A DNA stretch of 64,000 nt from Nocardioides litoris (GTDB lineage Bacteria; Actinomycetota; Actinomycetes; Propionibacteriales; Nocardioidaceae), in the NCBI RefSeq assembly GCF_006346315.1, contig NZ_VDMR01000009.1:124001-188000 (forward strand). Direction: 5' to 3'. Shown in pieces: positions 1 through 9,854 of the stretch. Position numbers and translations under genes: made by a program. The notes beneath the pieces are model-generated. The model saw only the letters and a program-made list of their open reading frames with translations, was not told the DNA's origin and did not search any database. Positions within the stretch are counted from its first letter, which is position 1. Each line of letters opens with the position of its first letter.

Positions 1-242
1 AGGTTGCCCTGGTCGTGGGTCATCGAGCTCGGCACGTCGGCGACCATGATCGCGACGGAGTCGTTGACGACGAGGTCGGAGTGCATCAGCAGGTGCTGCT
101 CCTCCTCGGGCATGCCCATCCCGCCGGCGTCGGCGAACGTCATGATGGTGGGCTGGCCGCCGAAGACGGAGGCGTAGAACTCGATCGCGGCGCGGGCGTC
201 GCCGTCCTTGCGCTGCAGGTAGGGGTTCAGGCGGGTGCTCAT
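1..242 (-). CDS. VOC/PhnB-like glyoxalase-fold protein, C-terminus beyond window
   Basis: The minus-strand frame starts with ATG at 242 and is open to the window edge, so about 80 N-terminal residues are visible. The start MSTRLNPYLQRKDGDARAAI, then FYASVFGG and a MGMPEEEQHLLMHSDL stretch, match the PhnB-like branch of the vicinal oxygen chelate fold. These small dimeric proteins often lack a known substrate. The gene lies 55 bases downstream of a second VOC gene on the same strand and probably shares its transcript. The family is clear; substrate and metal content cannot be told from this fragment. Confidence 0.8.
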   Translation of the reverse strand, partial: MSTRLNPYLQRKDGDARAAIEFYASVFGGQPTIMTFADAGGMGMPEEEQHLLMHSDLVVNDSVAIMVADVPSSMTHDQGN

Positions 243-256
243 CGGGTGCTCCTGTG

Positions 257-284
257 GGTGGTCGGTGGTCGGTGGTCGGTGGTC
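257..284. repeat. Four tandem copies of GGTGGTC
   Basis: The 7-base unit GGTGGTC occurs four times head to tail in the 55-base gap between the two VOC genes. Slippage could vary the copy number and so the spacing before the downstream gene. Confidence 0.8.
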
Positions 285-297
285 GATGGGTGGTGGG

Positions 298-813
298 TCA
301 GGCGTGGGCCGGCGAGGCGGCGTCGGCGGCGGCCTCGAGCTCGGCGACGACGATGCGGGTCATGGCGAGCATGGCGCTGGTGGCGGCCGCCGAGCGGGCC
401 GGGTCGGGGTCCGAGACGAGCTCGGTGAGACGGGTCGGGACGACCTGCCACGAGACCCCGAACCGGTCACGGAGCCACCCGCAGGCCGACTCCTGGCCCC
501 CGTCGGCGAGGGAGTACCAGTAGTAGTCGACCTCGGCCTGGTCGCGGCAGGCGATGGAGAAGCTGATCGCCTCGCTGAACGTGAACGCCGGGCCGCCGTT
601 GATGGCCCGGAACGTCGTGCCGTCGAGCGTGAACTCCCCGGCCATCACCGCGCCGGGCTCGCCGGGGCCGGAGGCCGGGTAGCGAGCCAGGTGCCCGATC
701 GAGGACCGCGGGAAGATCGAGGTGTAGAAGTGCGCGGCCTCCTCCAGGTCGTCGTCGAACCAGAGGCAGGGGCTGATGGTGGTGCCGCTGGCGGCGCCCG
801 TCGGTGTGGTCAT
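298..813 (-). CDS. PhnB-like VOC family protein
   Basis: The 171-residue product starts at ATG 813 with MTTPTGAASGTTISPCLWFD. An upstream in-frame extension to 975 is Arg/Pro-rich and looks like read-through, so it was not used. Features typical of the family annotated as 3-demethylubiquinone-9 3-methyltransferase-like VOC proteins are an early CLWFDDDLEEAAHFY segment, GEFTLDG, FTFSEAISFSIAC, and the late W-x6-FGVSWQVVP stretch. The gene heads a two-gene VOC unit. The fold assignment is firm; the old methyltransferase label for this family is misleading and no substrate can be named. Confidence 0.85.
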   Translation of the reverse strand: MTTPTGAASGTTISPCLWFDDDLEEAAHFYTSIFPRSSIGHLARYPASGPGEPGAVMAGEFTLDGTTFRAINGGPAFTFSEAISFSIACRDQAEVDYYWYSLADGGQESACGWLRDRFGVSWQVVPTRLTELVSDPDPARSAAATSAMLAMTRIVVAELEAAADAASPAHA

Positions 814-1186
814 GGCGGTCAGACCGCGAGGCGCACGCAATCTCATCGCAGGTCGCGCCACCCTCCGGTCGGTCCCCGTGCGTGGGAGGGGTGAGAGGTG
901 GGGTAGCGGCGCGGACGAGCGGGACCGCGTGGGCGGCCGGGTGCGAGCGCGCCCTGCTGCGGCGTACACCCGCACGGTCAGGTCGAGGGCGAGACGCTGG
1001 TCGAGGCCGACCCGGTCGAGGGCACGCCGCGTTAGGTGTCGACGGAGGCCGTCGGCACGCCGACGTCCCTCGCGGTCACGGGCGACCCGGTGGCCGGCAC
1101 GGTGGGGCGCTGCGCTGACCGACCACGCCGAGCGACCGCCCGCAGGGCGGGCGTCGGCAGCGCCCGGGCCTCCCTAGAGTGACGGC
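814..1186. other. Intergenic region between divergent VOC and nadE genes
   Basis: No gene is supported in these 373 bases. Short open stretches exist, one ending in a TAG near 1033, but none has a start with a ribosome site or a recognisable product. The right end carries the nadE -10 hexamer at 1175-1180. Confidence 0.6.
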
Positions 1187-3232
<2,046 letters not shown>

Positions 3233-3240
3233 GCCCGGAA

Positions 3241-3384
3241 ACCGCAGCGGGCCGGTCTCGACCTCACGGTGGTCGAGGAGGGACGGAGTCCCGTCTCGAG
3301 ACCAAGTGACCGCAGCGGTCCGGTCTCGACCTCACGGTGGTCGAGGAGGGACGGAGTCCCGTCTCGAGACCACCCGACCGCAGC
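3241..3384. repeat. Two 68-bp direct repeats, each holding a REP-like hairpin
   Basis: Two nearly identical 68-base units begin at 3241 and 3309, with a partial third start at 3377. Each contains GTGGTCGAGGAGGGAC, GGA, GTCCCGTCTCGAGACCA (3269-3304 and 3337-3373), which folds into a hairpin closed by GTGGTC/GACCAC with an inner GGGAC/GTCCC stem. Related copies occur at 26900, 28367, 28427 and 28500. Placement just after nadE would suit transcription termination, but direct duplication of the unit is more like a mobile palindromic repeat. Confidence 0.85.
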
Positions 3385-3477
3385 CTTAACCCAGCCTTAG
3401 CCCACGGCTGGCACGCCCTTAGCCGCTCCCGCGCGAACCTCTCTCTCGTCACCAGCCACAGCACGAGGGAGAGCAGC

Positions 3478-3855
3478 ATGAGGAAGAAGGTCGCCGCAGG
3501 GGTCGTCGGGATCCTGGCCGTCGCCGGGGTCGGCGCGGGCACGTGGGTCGCCGTGGCCGACGACGACGGCACCACCGCGCGCGGGGCGTGCGGTGGTGCC
3601 GCGTACGAGCTGACGGTGGAGGAGGACGACGGCGGGCTGGAGCTGAGCTACGAGCTCCAGTCCTCGGGCCCCGGCGAGGTGTGGACCGTCGAGGTCACCC
3701 AGGGCGACGCCACCGTGCTCGAGGGCGAGCGCACCACCGACGAGGACGGCGAGCTCGACCTCGACGCCCCGGTCGACGAGGGCGGCGCCACCGCCTTCCG
3801 GGTCACCGCCACCCCCGAGCAGGGCGAGCCCTGCGTCGCCTCCGCGACCCGCTGA
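3478..3855 (+). CDS. Small exported or membrane-anchored protein, Cys-pair family
   Basis: The product has 125 residues and starts at ATG 3478 after the purine-rich stretch GAGGGAGAG. It has a Lys-rich start (MRKKVAAGVV), one hydrophobic segment to about residue 24 and an acidic extracellular domain. A cysteine in the motif ACGGAAYEL near the start of the domain and one near the C-terminus could form a disulfide. The next gene encodes a paralog with the same frame of residues: CGG-x2-Y-x-L, a central W, and a C-terminal C. Both lie beside a two-component system on the opposite strand. The function is unknown. Confidence 0.75.
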   Translation: MRKKVAAGVVGILAVAGVGAGTWVAVADDDGTTARGACGGAAYELTVEEDDGGLELSYELQSSGPGEVWTVEVTQGDATVLEGERTTDEDGELDLDAPVDEGGATAFRVTATPEQGEPCVASATR

Positions 3856-3900
3856 GCCCCACCCACCGAGCCCCACCCACCACCAGAAGAGGACCACGCC

Positions 3901-4296
3901 ATGAAGCGCACCACCGCCACCCTGACCGCCACCACCCTGCTCGCCGCGCCGGCCACCGTCGCCGTACTGGCCCTCGCCGCACCAGCCGCGCACGCCGACG
4001 TCGACCGCCTCGGGCGTTGCGGCGGCGGGACCTACGACCTCTCGGCCGACCGCGAGGACGGCCGCTACGAGGTCTCCGTCGACGTCGACGGCGTCAAGCC
4101 CGGCAGCCGCTGGAAGATCGTCGTCCGGCACGAGGGCCGCGTCGTCGCCGACGTCGTCCGGCGCGCCGACCGCACCGGCGACGTCGACGACGTCGAGCGC
4201 ACCGTGCGCGGCACCACGGGCGACGAGCGGTTCTCGTTCAGCGCCAAGCGCGTCGGCACCCGCACCGCGTGCGGGTCCAGCGTGCGCGTCGCCTAG
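3901..4296 (+). CDS. Small secreted protein, paralog of the preceding gene
   Basis: The product has 131 residues with a clear Sec signal peptide (MKRTTATLTATTLLAAPATV followed by a hydrophobic core and AAPAAHA, cleavage likely before DVDRLG). The mature part begins RCGGGTYDL, has GSRWKIVV in the middle and ends RTACGSSVRVA, which parallels the upstream protein. The start at 3901 follows AGAAGAGG. The gap to the upstream gene is 45 bases, so they are probably cotranscribed. The stop TAG at 4294-4296 overlaps that of the convergent histidine kinase gene within one CTAG. No enzymatic motif was seen. Confidence 0.8.
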   Translation: MKRTTATLTATTLLAAPATVAVLALAAPAAHADVDRLGRCGGGTYDLSADREDGRYEVSVDVDGVKPGSRWKIVVRHEGRVVADVVRRADRTGDVDDVERTVRGTTGDERFSFSAKRVGTRTACGSSVRVA

Positions 4297-5591
4297 CCGC
4301 CGAGCACGACCTCGACCCGCGCGCCGCCGAGGTCGGGAGACCGGCCCAGCTCGAGCCGGCCGCCCGACCCGGCCGCGGTGCGGTCGGCGATGGAGAGCCC
4401 GAGCCCGGTCGACCCGCCGCCCGACGTGCCGCGGCCGAGCACGTCCACGCCCTCCGGCAGGCCGGGTCCACCGTCCTCGACGACCAGCGACAGCCCGCCC
4501 GGGGCGTCGGCCACCGTCACCCGCACGGCGGCGTCGTCGGGGGTGTGGCTGAACGCGTTGTCGAGCAGCACGTCGACGAGGGCCACCAGGTCGTCGGCCC
4601 CGGCGCGCACGACGACCGGCCCGGTCGCGGTGGAGCGCAGCTCCCACGGCCGGCCCTGGTCCTCGGCCAGCGGCTCCCACCACCGCGCCCGCGCGACGAG
4701 TGCCTCGACCCCGTCGACGACACCGGTCAGGCCCTCGCGCTCCGAGCGCCGGGCCTCGCGCACCACGGCGTCGACCGTCGCCTGGAGCCGGTCGAGCTCC
4801 TCACCGACCCGGGTCCGCTCCTCGGGGTCGGCGAGCGCGTCGACCCGCAGCCGCAGCGCGGTCACCGGCGTGCGCAGCCGGTGCGAGAGGTCGGCCATGC
4901 CGGCCCGCTCGCGCTCCAGCAGCACCTCGACGCGGTCGACGAGGCGGTGCAGCGTGACGCCGAGCTCGCGGACCTCCGCGGGACCGTCGGGCGGCGGGGG
5001 CTCGCGGCGGCCGTCGACGCCCAGCCGGCCGGCGTACCCCGCCAGTTCGCGGATCGGCGTCACGAACGAGCGACCCAGCCGGTCGGCCAGCACCAGGGCG
5101 CCGACGAGCAGCGCCAGCCCGAGGGCGAGCAGGATCAGCCAGCTCCGCACGAGCGGCGCCTCCCAGCCGGGCGCCCGCACGAACACCCGCACCACCGGGG
5201 TCTCCGAGGCGGCCGCGGTGCTCTGCCCGAGCGAGACCGGCACCAGGATCACCGACCCGCCGTCGACGTCGTCGACCCGCGCGACTCCCGTGCGGGCCTC
5301 GGCGATGCGCACCGACTCGTCGGGGTCGGGCGCCGGGCCGATCGCCGTGCCGTCGGGCAGCACCACCGTCGTCGTGCTGTCACCGCCCTCGTTGACGCCC
5401 TCGACGTACAGGTTGATGCGGCCGACGTCGCCGGTGGAGACCACGCTCTCGGTCGTCTGCACCTCGACGGCCGCGCGGGCGAGCCGGTCCTCCAGGACGT
5501 AGCTGCGCAGCAGCACCGCCATCGGCACCAGCATCGCGAGCAGGACCATGCTCACCGCCGCGGCGACGGTGAGGATCAGGCTGCGGCGCAT
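4293..5591 (-). CDS. Two-component sensor histidine kinase
   Basis: This 432-residue membrane kinase starts at ATG 5591, overlapping the stop of the regulator gene as ATGA, so the pair is translationally coupled. It has two membrane segments (about 6-28 and 150-169) flanking an extracytoplasmic sensor, then a HAMP region, an H-box with the phospho-acceptor H237 (SHRLRTPVTAL), an N-box (LLDNAFSHTP) and ATP-lid boxes VEDGGPGLPEG and GGGSTGLGLSI. The ligand cannot be deduced. The convergent neighbours are two small secreted Cys-pair proteins that could be targets or signals; that is inference. Confidence 0.93.
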   Translation of the reverse strand: MRRSLILTVAAAVSMVLLAMLVPMAVLLRSYVLEDRLARAAVEVQTTESVVSTGDVGRINLYVEGVNEGGDSTTTVVLPDGTAIGPAPDPDESVRIAEARTGVARVDDVDGGSVILVPVSLGQSTAAASETPVVRVFVRAPGWEAPLVRSWLILLALGLALLVGALVLADRLGRSFVTPIRELAGYAGRLGVDGRREPPPPDGPAEVRELGVTLHRLVDRVEVLLERERAGMADLSHRLRTPVTALRLRVDALADPEERTRVGEELDRLQATVDAVVREARRSEREGLTGVVDGVEALVARARWWEPLAEDQGRPWELRSTATGPVVVRAGADDLVALVDVLLDNAFSHTPDDAAVRVTVADAPGGLSLVVEDGGPGLPEGVDVLGRGTSGGGSTGLGLSIADRTAAGSGGRLELGRSPDLGGARVEVVLGG

Positions 5592-6283
5592 CAGCCGGGA
5601 CCCGGCACGTCGAGACGTACGCCGACCCCCCGCACCGTGTGCAGGAAGCGGGGTGCGGACGCCGACTCGCCCAGCTTGCGGCGCAGCCACGAGAGGTGGA
5701 CGTCGACGGTCTTGTCGGACCCGCCCCACGGCTGCTGCCACACGTGCACGAGGAGGTCGCGCTTGGTCACGACCTCGCCCGGCCGCTCGGCCAGGTGCCG
5801 CAGCAGGTCGAACTCCCGCGGGCTGAGGTCGAGCACCTCGCCCGCCAGCACGGCCTGGCGCGCGGCGACGTCGACGACGAGGTCACCGAGCTCGATCACC
5901 GCCCGTCGCGGGCCGCTCCCGGAGCTCGCGCGCCGCATCACGGCCCGGATGCGGGCCTCGAGCTGGGCGGTCGTGTAGGGCTTGACGACGTAGTCGTCGG
6001 CGCCGGCGTCGAGGCAGCCCACGAGCGACGGGTCGTCGTCGCGGGCGCTGGCCACGATGACCGGCACGTCGCTGACCGCGCGCAGCATCGAGAGCACCTG
6101 CGTGCCGTCGACGTCGGGCAGCCCGAGGTCGAGGATGACGAGGTCCGGCTTGGTGTCGACGGCCATCTGCAGGCCCTGCATGCCGGTCGAGGCCGAGGCG
6201 ACGGCGTACCCCCGCTCGTCGAGCGAGCGCACCAGCAGCGGGCGGATGCGGGCGTCGTCCTCGATGATCAGCACCTGCGTCAC
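5591..6283 (-). CDS. OmpR/PhoB-type response regulator
   Basis: The product has 230 residues. The receiver domain (1-120) has the acidic pair EDD near residue 9, phospho-acceptor D52 (VILDLGLPD) and K101 (VVKPY). The winged-helix DNA-binding domain (about 130-228) ends with VDVHLSWLRRKLG and RTVRGVGVRL. The GTG at 6283 was chosen because TAGGTT lies at 6291-6296, seven bases upstream, and the residues before it (RRGEAGRFGA) are not family-like. It is the first gene of an operon with the kinase, which overlaps its stop codon. Confidence 0.94.
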   Translation of the reverse strand: MTQVLIIEDDARIRPLLVRSLDERGYAVASASTGMQGLQMAVDTKPDLVILDLGLPDVDGTQVLSMLRAVSDVPVIVASARDDDPSLVGCLDAGADDYVVKPYTTAQLEARIRAVMRRASSGSGPRRAVIELGDLVVDVAARQAVLAGEVLDLSPREFDLLRHLAERPGEVVTKRDLLVHVWQQPWGGSDKTVDVHLSWLRRKLGESASAPRFLHTVRGVGVRLDVPGPG

Positions 6284-6327
6284 GGCGCCGAACCTACCGG
6301 CCTCGCCCCGCCTGGCAGGATCGCCGC

Positions 6328-6780
6328 GTGGCCCGTCCCTTCCCCCGCGCCCTCGGGTACGTCGTCGCATGGGTCGTCGCGGCCGCGGCGGCCGTCACCG
6401 TCGGGCTGGTCGCCGTCACCGGCGTCGGCGCCAGCGTGCGCGACCGTGGCCCGCTGACCGGCGGGGCACAGGCGGTGCGCGACGCGCGGACCGACGGCGA
6501 GGGCGACCTGGTGGCCGACCCGGGGGCGGCCGCGGTCGAGGACACCGTCACCGGCGACTACGGCTCCTTCACCGTGACCTGCCAGGGAGCGGTGGCCACC
6601 GCGGTGCGGCCCGAGCCCGCGGCCGGGTGGCGGGTCGTGAGCTACGAGGCCGGGCCCGACGACGACGTCGACGCGGTGCTGGCCGCCGGCGCCCGCTCGG
6701 TCGAGGTGGAGGTCTTCTGCAACGGGGGCCGGCCCACGGTCTCCGACCTGGAGGAGAAGACCCTCGACGCCGACGACTGA
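6328..6780 (+). CDS. Single-pass membrane protein of unknown function
   Basis: The product has 150 residues, one N-terminal membrane helix (about 10-33, Ala/Val-rich) and an acidic extracytoplasmic domain. Two cysteines (VTCQGAVATAV and VFCNGGRP) may pair. The start is GTG 6328 with CAGGAT six bases upstream at 6316-6321. It diverges from the response regulator gene with 44 bases between the two start codons, so the promoters overlap and could be controlled together. No domain family was recognised. Confidence 0.75.
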   Translation: MARPFPRALGYVVAWVVAAAAAVTVGLVAVTGVGASVRDRGPLTGGAQAVRDARTDGEGDLVADPGAAAVEDTVTGDYGSFTVTCQGAVATAVRPEPAAGWRVVSYEAGPDDDVDAVLAAGARSVEVEVFCNGGRPTVSDLEEKTLDADD

Positions 6781-7239
6781 GCCCGCCGCTCGCCGGCGCC
6801 GATGACGGTGACCCCGACGACGACCGGGTCAGGGGGTGACGGGTGCCGGCACCGGCGGCTCGCACGTGAGGTGGTGGGGTGCGCAGCCCGGGTCGACCGC
6901 CACGAGCCGCTCGGTGGCCTCCACGACGACCCAGGGTCCCTGGCGGTCTGCCGCCGGGTCCGGTGGGGTGCCGCCGGTCACCGCCGCGCTCGGTCGATCG
7001 ACGCTGTGGAGAGCCCTGTGGGCCCACCGTTCCCAGCAGTCCCGAGCCGCGCCGGCGTGGCCCACCACCGATGTGACGGCGCCGCCCCGGCTCCCGGAAC
7101 CGGCGGCGACCGGCCCGTGGTCCGCCTCCGCGTCGTCCAGTGAATCCGAGCGGTCGCCAGGACTCGTCAGTCACTCGCCCTCAGTCTGGGTCGGGCGGCG
7201 ACAGTCCGCGCCCAACTCCCGGCATGGTCGGGCGAATTC
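6781..7239. other. Mostly non-coding stretch with one weak minus-strand frame
   Basis: Only the minus-strand frame at 6829-7068 reads like protein. The rest holds no supported gene, RNA or long repeat. One member of an imperfect 25-base repeat pair lies at 7213-7237. Confidence 0.5.
6829..7068 (-). CDS. Possible small hypothetical protein or gene remnant
   Basis: The frame encodes 79 residues from GTG 7068 and ends GPWVVVEATERL...DPGCAPHHLTCEPP, a passage that reads like genuine protein with two cysteines. The same frame stays open upstream to about 7140 without a standard start or ribosome site, so the 5' end may be lost. No family was recognised. It could be a decayed gene or chance in GC-rich DNA. 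Confidence 0.3.
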   Translation of the reverse strand: MVGHAGAARDCWERWAHRALHSVDRPSAAVTGGTPPDPAADRQGPWVVVEATERLVAVDPGCAPHHLTCEPPVPAPVTP

Positions 7240-7536
7240 CTAGGGCGTTACGTCCGCTGTGGTGCCCTGTCGAGCGGAGTCATCAGGATGGGCTCGCGCC
7301 CATGACCGCTTTATTCGGACCATGCAGACCACCCGCTCGTCAGGGTCCTTCCGAAGAATCTCCAAGACGCTCAGCGGCACTGTCTTGTTGTGAGCGACCC
7401 ACACCCGCATCTCGGGAAACCGGTCAACAACGTCCCGCCAAGTGGCTTCACTCGCCTCTTCACGCGCCGCACGGTTGTAGTCGTCCGGGTCCTCGCTCGT
7501 GCGTAGACGAACGAACTCCTCGGCGGTCTCAATCAT
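7240..7536 (-). CDS. Small HEAT-like helical protein
   Basis: The 98-residue product starts at ATG 7536. The segment VWVAHNKTVPLSVLEILRKD followed by PDERVVCMVRIK resembles the repeats of HEAT or leucine-rich-variant proteins, in which one helix pair reads VPLxVLxxLxxDPDxxVRxxVA. Base composition is less GC-rich than in the neighbours, and a similar 25-base sequence lies on each side (7213-7237 and 7585-7609), so the gene may have been acquired. Its function is unknown; binding to another protein is a reasonable guess from the fold. Confidence 0.65.
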   Translation of the reverse strand: MIETAEEFVRLRTSEDPDDYNRAAREEASEATWRDVVDRFPEMRVWVAHNKTVPLSVLEILRKDPDERVVCMVRIKRSWARAHPDDSARQGTTADVTP

Positions 7537-7770
7537 GAGTCGATGCTGTCAGCGCCGTTGCTGTCGCGCCATAGACGTGCCGCGCGACTCTCGGCACGGT
7601 CGGGCGCATCGGCGCTGACGCCCTGGACATCGCTCGTGCTCGGCCACCGTGCTCGCTGAGGCCTCGTCTCAGCGCCACTGCGTGGAGCCTGGCTGGCACC
7701 TCCACGGGTCTCGCCCCTTCTGGGTCGGGTGGTTCCCCACGGCCTCTGGCCCGCCCCTAGGCTCACGCCC

Positions 7771-9108
7771 ATGGGCAAGCAAGAGGACTTCGTGCTGCGG
7801 GCGCTCGAGGAGCGTGACGTCCGGTTCGTGCGGCTGTGGTTCACCGACGTGCTGGGGTTCTTGAAGTCGGTGGCGGTCGCGCCGGCGGAGCTCGAGGCGG
7901 CGTTCGAGGAGGGCATCGGGTTCGACGGGTCGGCCATCGAGGGCTTCGCCCGCGTCTACGAGGCCGACATGCTCGCGCTGCCCGACCCGACGACGTTCCA
8001 GATCCTGCCGTGGCGGGCCGAGGGCCCGTCGACGGCGCGGATGTTCTGCGACATCGTGATGCCCGACGGCTCGCCGTCGTACGCCGACCCGCGCTACGTC
8101 CTCAAGCGCACCCTGGCCAAGGCGGCCGAGTCGGGGTTCACCTTCTACACCCACCCCGAGATCGAGTTCTACCTGTTCAAGGACTCACCGCAGCCGGGCG
8201 CCGACCCGGTGCCGGTCGACCGCAGCGGCTACTTCGACCACACGGCGCAGTCGATGGGGGCCGACTTCCGGCGCGAGGCCATCACCATGCTCGAGGCGAT
8301 GGGCATCTCGGTGGAGTTCAGCCACCACGAGGCCGGGCCGGGGCAGCAGGAGATCGACCTGCGCTACGCCGACGCGCTCTCGACCGCTGACAACATCATG
8401 ACCTTCCGCACCGTCATCCGAGAGGTCGCGCTCAGCCAGGGAATCTGGGCCAGCTTCATGCCCAAGCCGTTCACGACCCACCCGGGCTCGGGCATGCACA
8501 CCCACCTCAGCCTCTTCGAGGGCGACCAGAACGCCTTCTACGAGGCCGGCGCCGAGTACCAGCTGAGCCAGACCGGCCGCCGCTTCATCGCCGGCATCCT
8601 GCAGCACGCGCCGGAGATCAGCGTCGTGACCAACCAGTGGGTCAACTCCTACAAGCGGATGATGTTCGGGGGCGAGGCGCCGTCCTACATCTGCTGGGGC
8701 CACAACAACCGCTCCGCGATGGTCCGGGTGCCGATGTACAAGCCGCTCAAGGGCGCCTCGACCCGCGTGGAGCTGCGCACCCTCGACCCGGCCTGCAACC
8801 CCTACCTCGCCTACGCCGTGGTGCTGGCCGCCGGGCTGAGGGGCATCGAGGAGGGCTACGAGCTGCCGCGCGAGGCCGAGGACGACGTCTGGAGCCTGAC
8901 CGAGCGCGAGCGCAAGAGCCTCGGCATCGACCCGCTGCCCAAGAACCTCAACGAGGCCATCGCCATCGCGGAGAACAGCGAGCTGCTGGCCGAGACCCTC
9001 GGCGAGAGCGTCTTCGACTTCTTCCTGCGCAACAAGCGCGCGGAGTGGGACGCCTACCGCGGCCAGGTCTCGGCCTTCGAGCGCGACCAGATGCTGCCGG
9101 TCATCTGA
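7771..9108 (+). CDS. glnA2: Glutamine synthetase-family protein, GlnA2 type
   Basis: The product has 445 residues and the glutamine synthetase fold. It shows the GFDGSAIEGF strand, the metal-binding E-x-E region (HPEIEFYLF), NPGSGMH-like HPGSGMHTHLSLF, and the RVELRTLDPACNPYLAYA segment. It lacks the adenylylation tyrosine: where GlnA1 has KDIYELPPDE this protein reads DDVWSLTERE. This is the state expected for GlnA2-type enzymes beside glnE. Some relatives ligate amines other than ammonia to glutamate, so the substrate is open. TAGGCT at 7758-7763 lies seven bases before ATG 7771, suggesting a leaderless mRNA. It starts a unit with the amidotransferase and glnE. Confidence 0.92.
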   Translation: MGKQEDFVLRALEERDVRFVRLWFTDVLGFLKSVAVAPAELEAAFEEGIGFDGSAIEGFARVYEADMLALPDPTTFQILPWRAEGPSTARMFCDIVMPDGSPSYADPRYVLKRTLAKAAESGFTFYTHPEIEFYLFKDSPQPGADPVPVDRSGYFDHTAQSMGADFRREAITMLEAMGISVEFSHHEAGPGQQEIDLRYADALSTADNIMTFRTVIREVALSQGIWASFMPKPFTTHPGSGMHTHLSLFEGDQNAFYEAGAEYQLSQTGRRFIAGILQHAPEISVVTNQWVNSYKRMMFGGEAPSYICWGHNNRSAMVRVPMYKPLKGASTRVELRTLDPACNPYLAYAVVLAAGLRGIEEGYELPREAEDDVWSLTERERKSLGIDPLPKNLNEAIAIAENSELLAETLGESVFDFFLRNKRAEWDAYRGQVSAFERDQMLPVI

Positions 9109-9134
9109 GCCCCCGTGGGCCGGAGGAGGGATCG

Positions 9135-9854
9135 ATGACCGTCCGGGTGCTCACCGTCGAGCACGAGGCCCTGTGCCCGCCGGCCCGGCTCGGCGGGTGG
9201 CTGGTCGAGTCCGGCTGCCAGGTCGACGTCGTCCGCCCGTACGCCGGCGACGCGCTCCCGGCCACCCTCCGCCCCGACGGGTACGACGCCCTGCTGGTGC
9301 TCGGGGGCACGATGGACGCCTTCGACGACACGGTGCCGTGGCTCGCCGACGTCCGCCGGCTGCTGGTCCACGCCGCCGAGGAGTCCGTGCCGGCCCTGGG
9401 CGTGTGCCTCGGCCACCAGCTCGCCGCCCTCGCGCTCGGCGGCCGGGTGGGGCGCAACCCGCTCGGCAAGCGGTCGGGCCTGCGCGCCGTCGGCCACACC
9501 GACGCCGGGCGCGCCGACCCGCTGGTCGGCACCGTCACCGCGCCGGCGGTCTTCTCCAACCAGGACGTCGTGCTCGACCCGCCCGCCGCGGCGGTCGACC
9601 TGGCCCGCACGCCGGAGGGAGAGCTGCAGGCGGCCCGGTTCGCCCCGACGGTGTGGGGCGTGCAGTGGCACCCGGAGGCCGACGCCGAGGTGTTCGGCGG
9701 GTGGGCACGCCACGACACCGACAAGCGGCAGGGCGCCGGCCCGGGAGCGGGTGCCGTGGCCGCCACGGTGGCCGAGGTCGAGGCCGCCGAGCCGGCGCTC
9801 GAGCACGACGGCCGCGCGCTGGCGCAGGCCCTGGCCCGGCAGGCGGGCGCATGA
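9135..9854 (+). CDS. Class I glutamine amidotransferase
   Basis: This 239-residue stand-alone GATase1 domain has the full catalytic triad: C91 in GVCLGHQLAALA, H179 and E181 in GVQWHPEAD. An oxyanion loop LVLGGTMDA lies at about 54-62. The start ATG 9135 follows a strong GGAGGAGG site. It sits between glnA2 (26 bases upstream) and glnE, whose ATG overlaps its stop as ATGA, so the three are one operon. It may hydrolyse glutamine or a gamma-glutamyl compound made by the GlnA2-type enzyme; no synthetase partner domain is fused to it. The role is inferred from context. Confidence 0.88.
   Translation: MTVRVLTVEHEALCPPARLGGWLVESGCQVDVVRPYAGDALPATLRPDGYDALLVLGGTMDAFDDTVPWLADVRRLLVHAAEESVPALGVCLGHQLAALALGGRVGRNPLGKRSGLRAVGHTDAGRADPLVGTVTAPAVFSNQDVVLDPPAAAVDLARTPEGELQAARFAPTVWGVQWHPEADAEVFGGWARHDTDKRQGAGPGAGAVAATVAEVEAAEPALEHDGRALAQALARQAGA

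Noticed and set aside
814..1186. Possible gene remnant near 960-1110 with a readable tail before a TAG
   Set aside because: No start, ribosome site or family match, and the readable part is too short to separate from chance.
3241..3384. CRISPR-like array
   Set aside because: Only two adjacent copies with no unique spacers and no cas genes; the unit is a palindromic repeat.
6569..7174. Minus-strand frame of about 200 codons opposite the 6328 gene
   Set aside because: Its sequence is Arg/Pro-rich with shadow-type codon use, and it overlaps a membrane protein gene that has a promoter hexamer and a good start.
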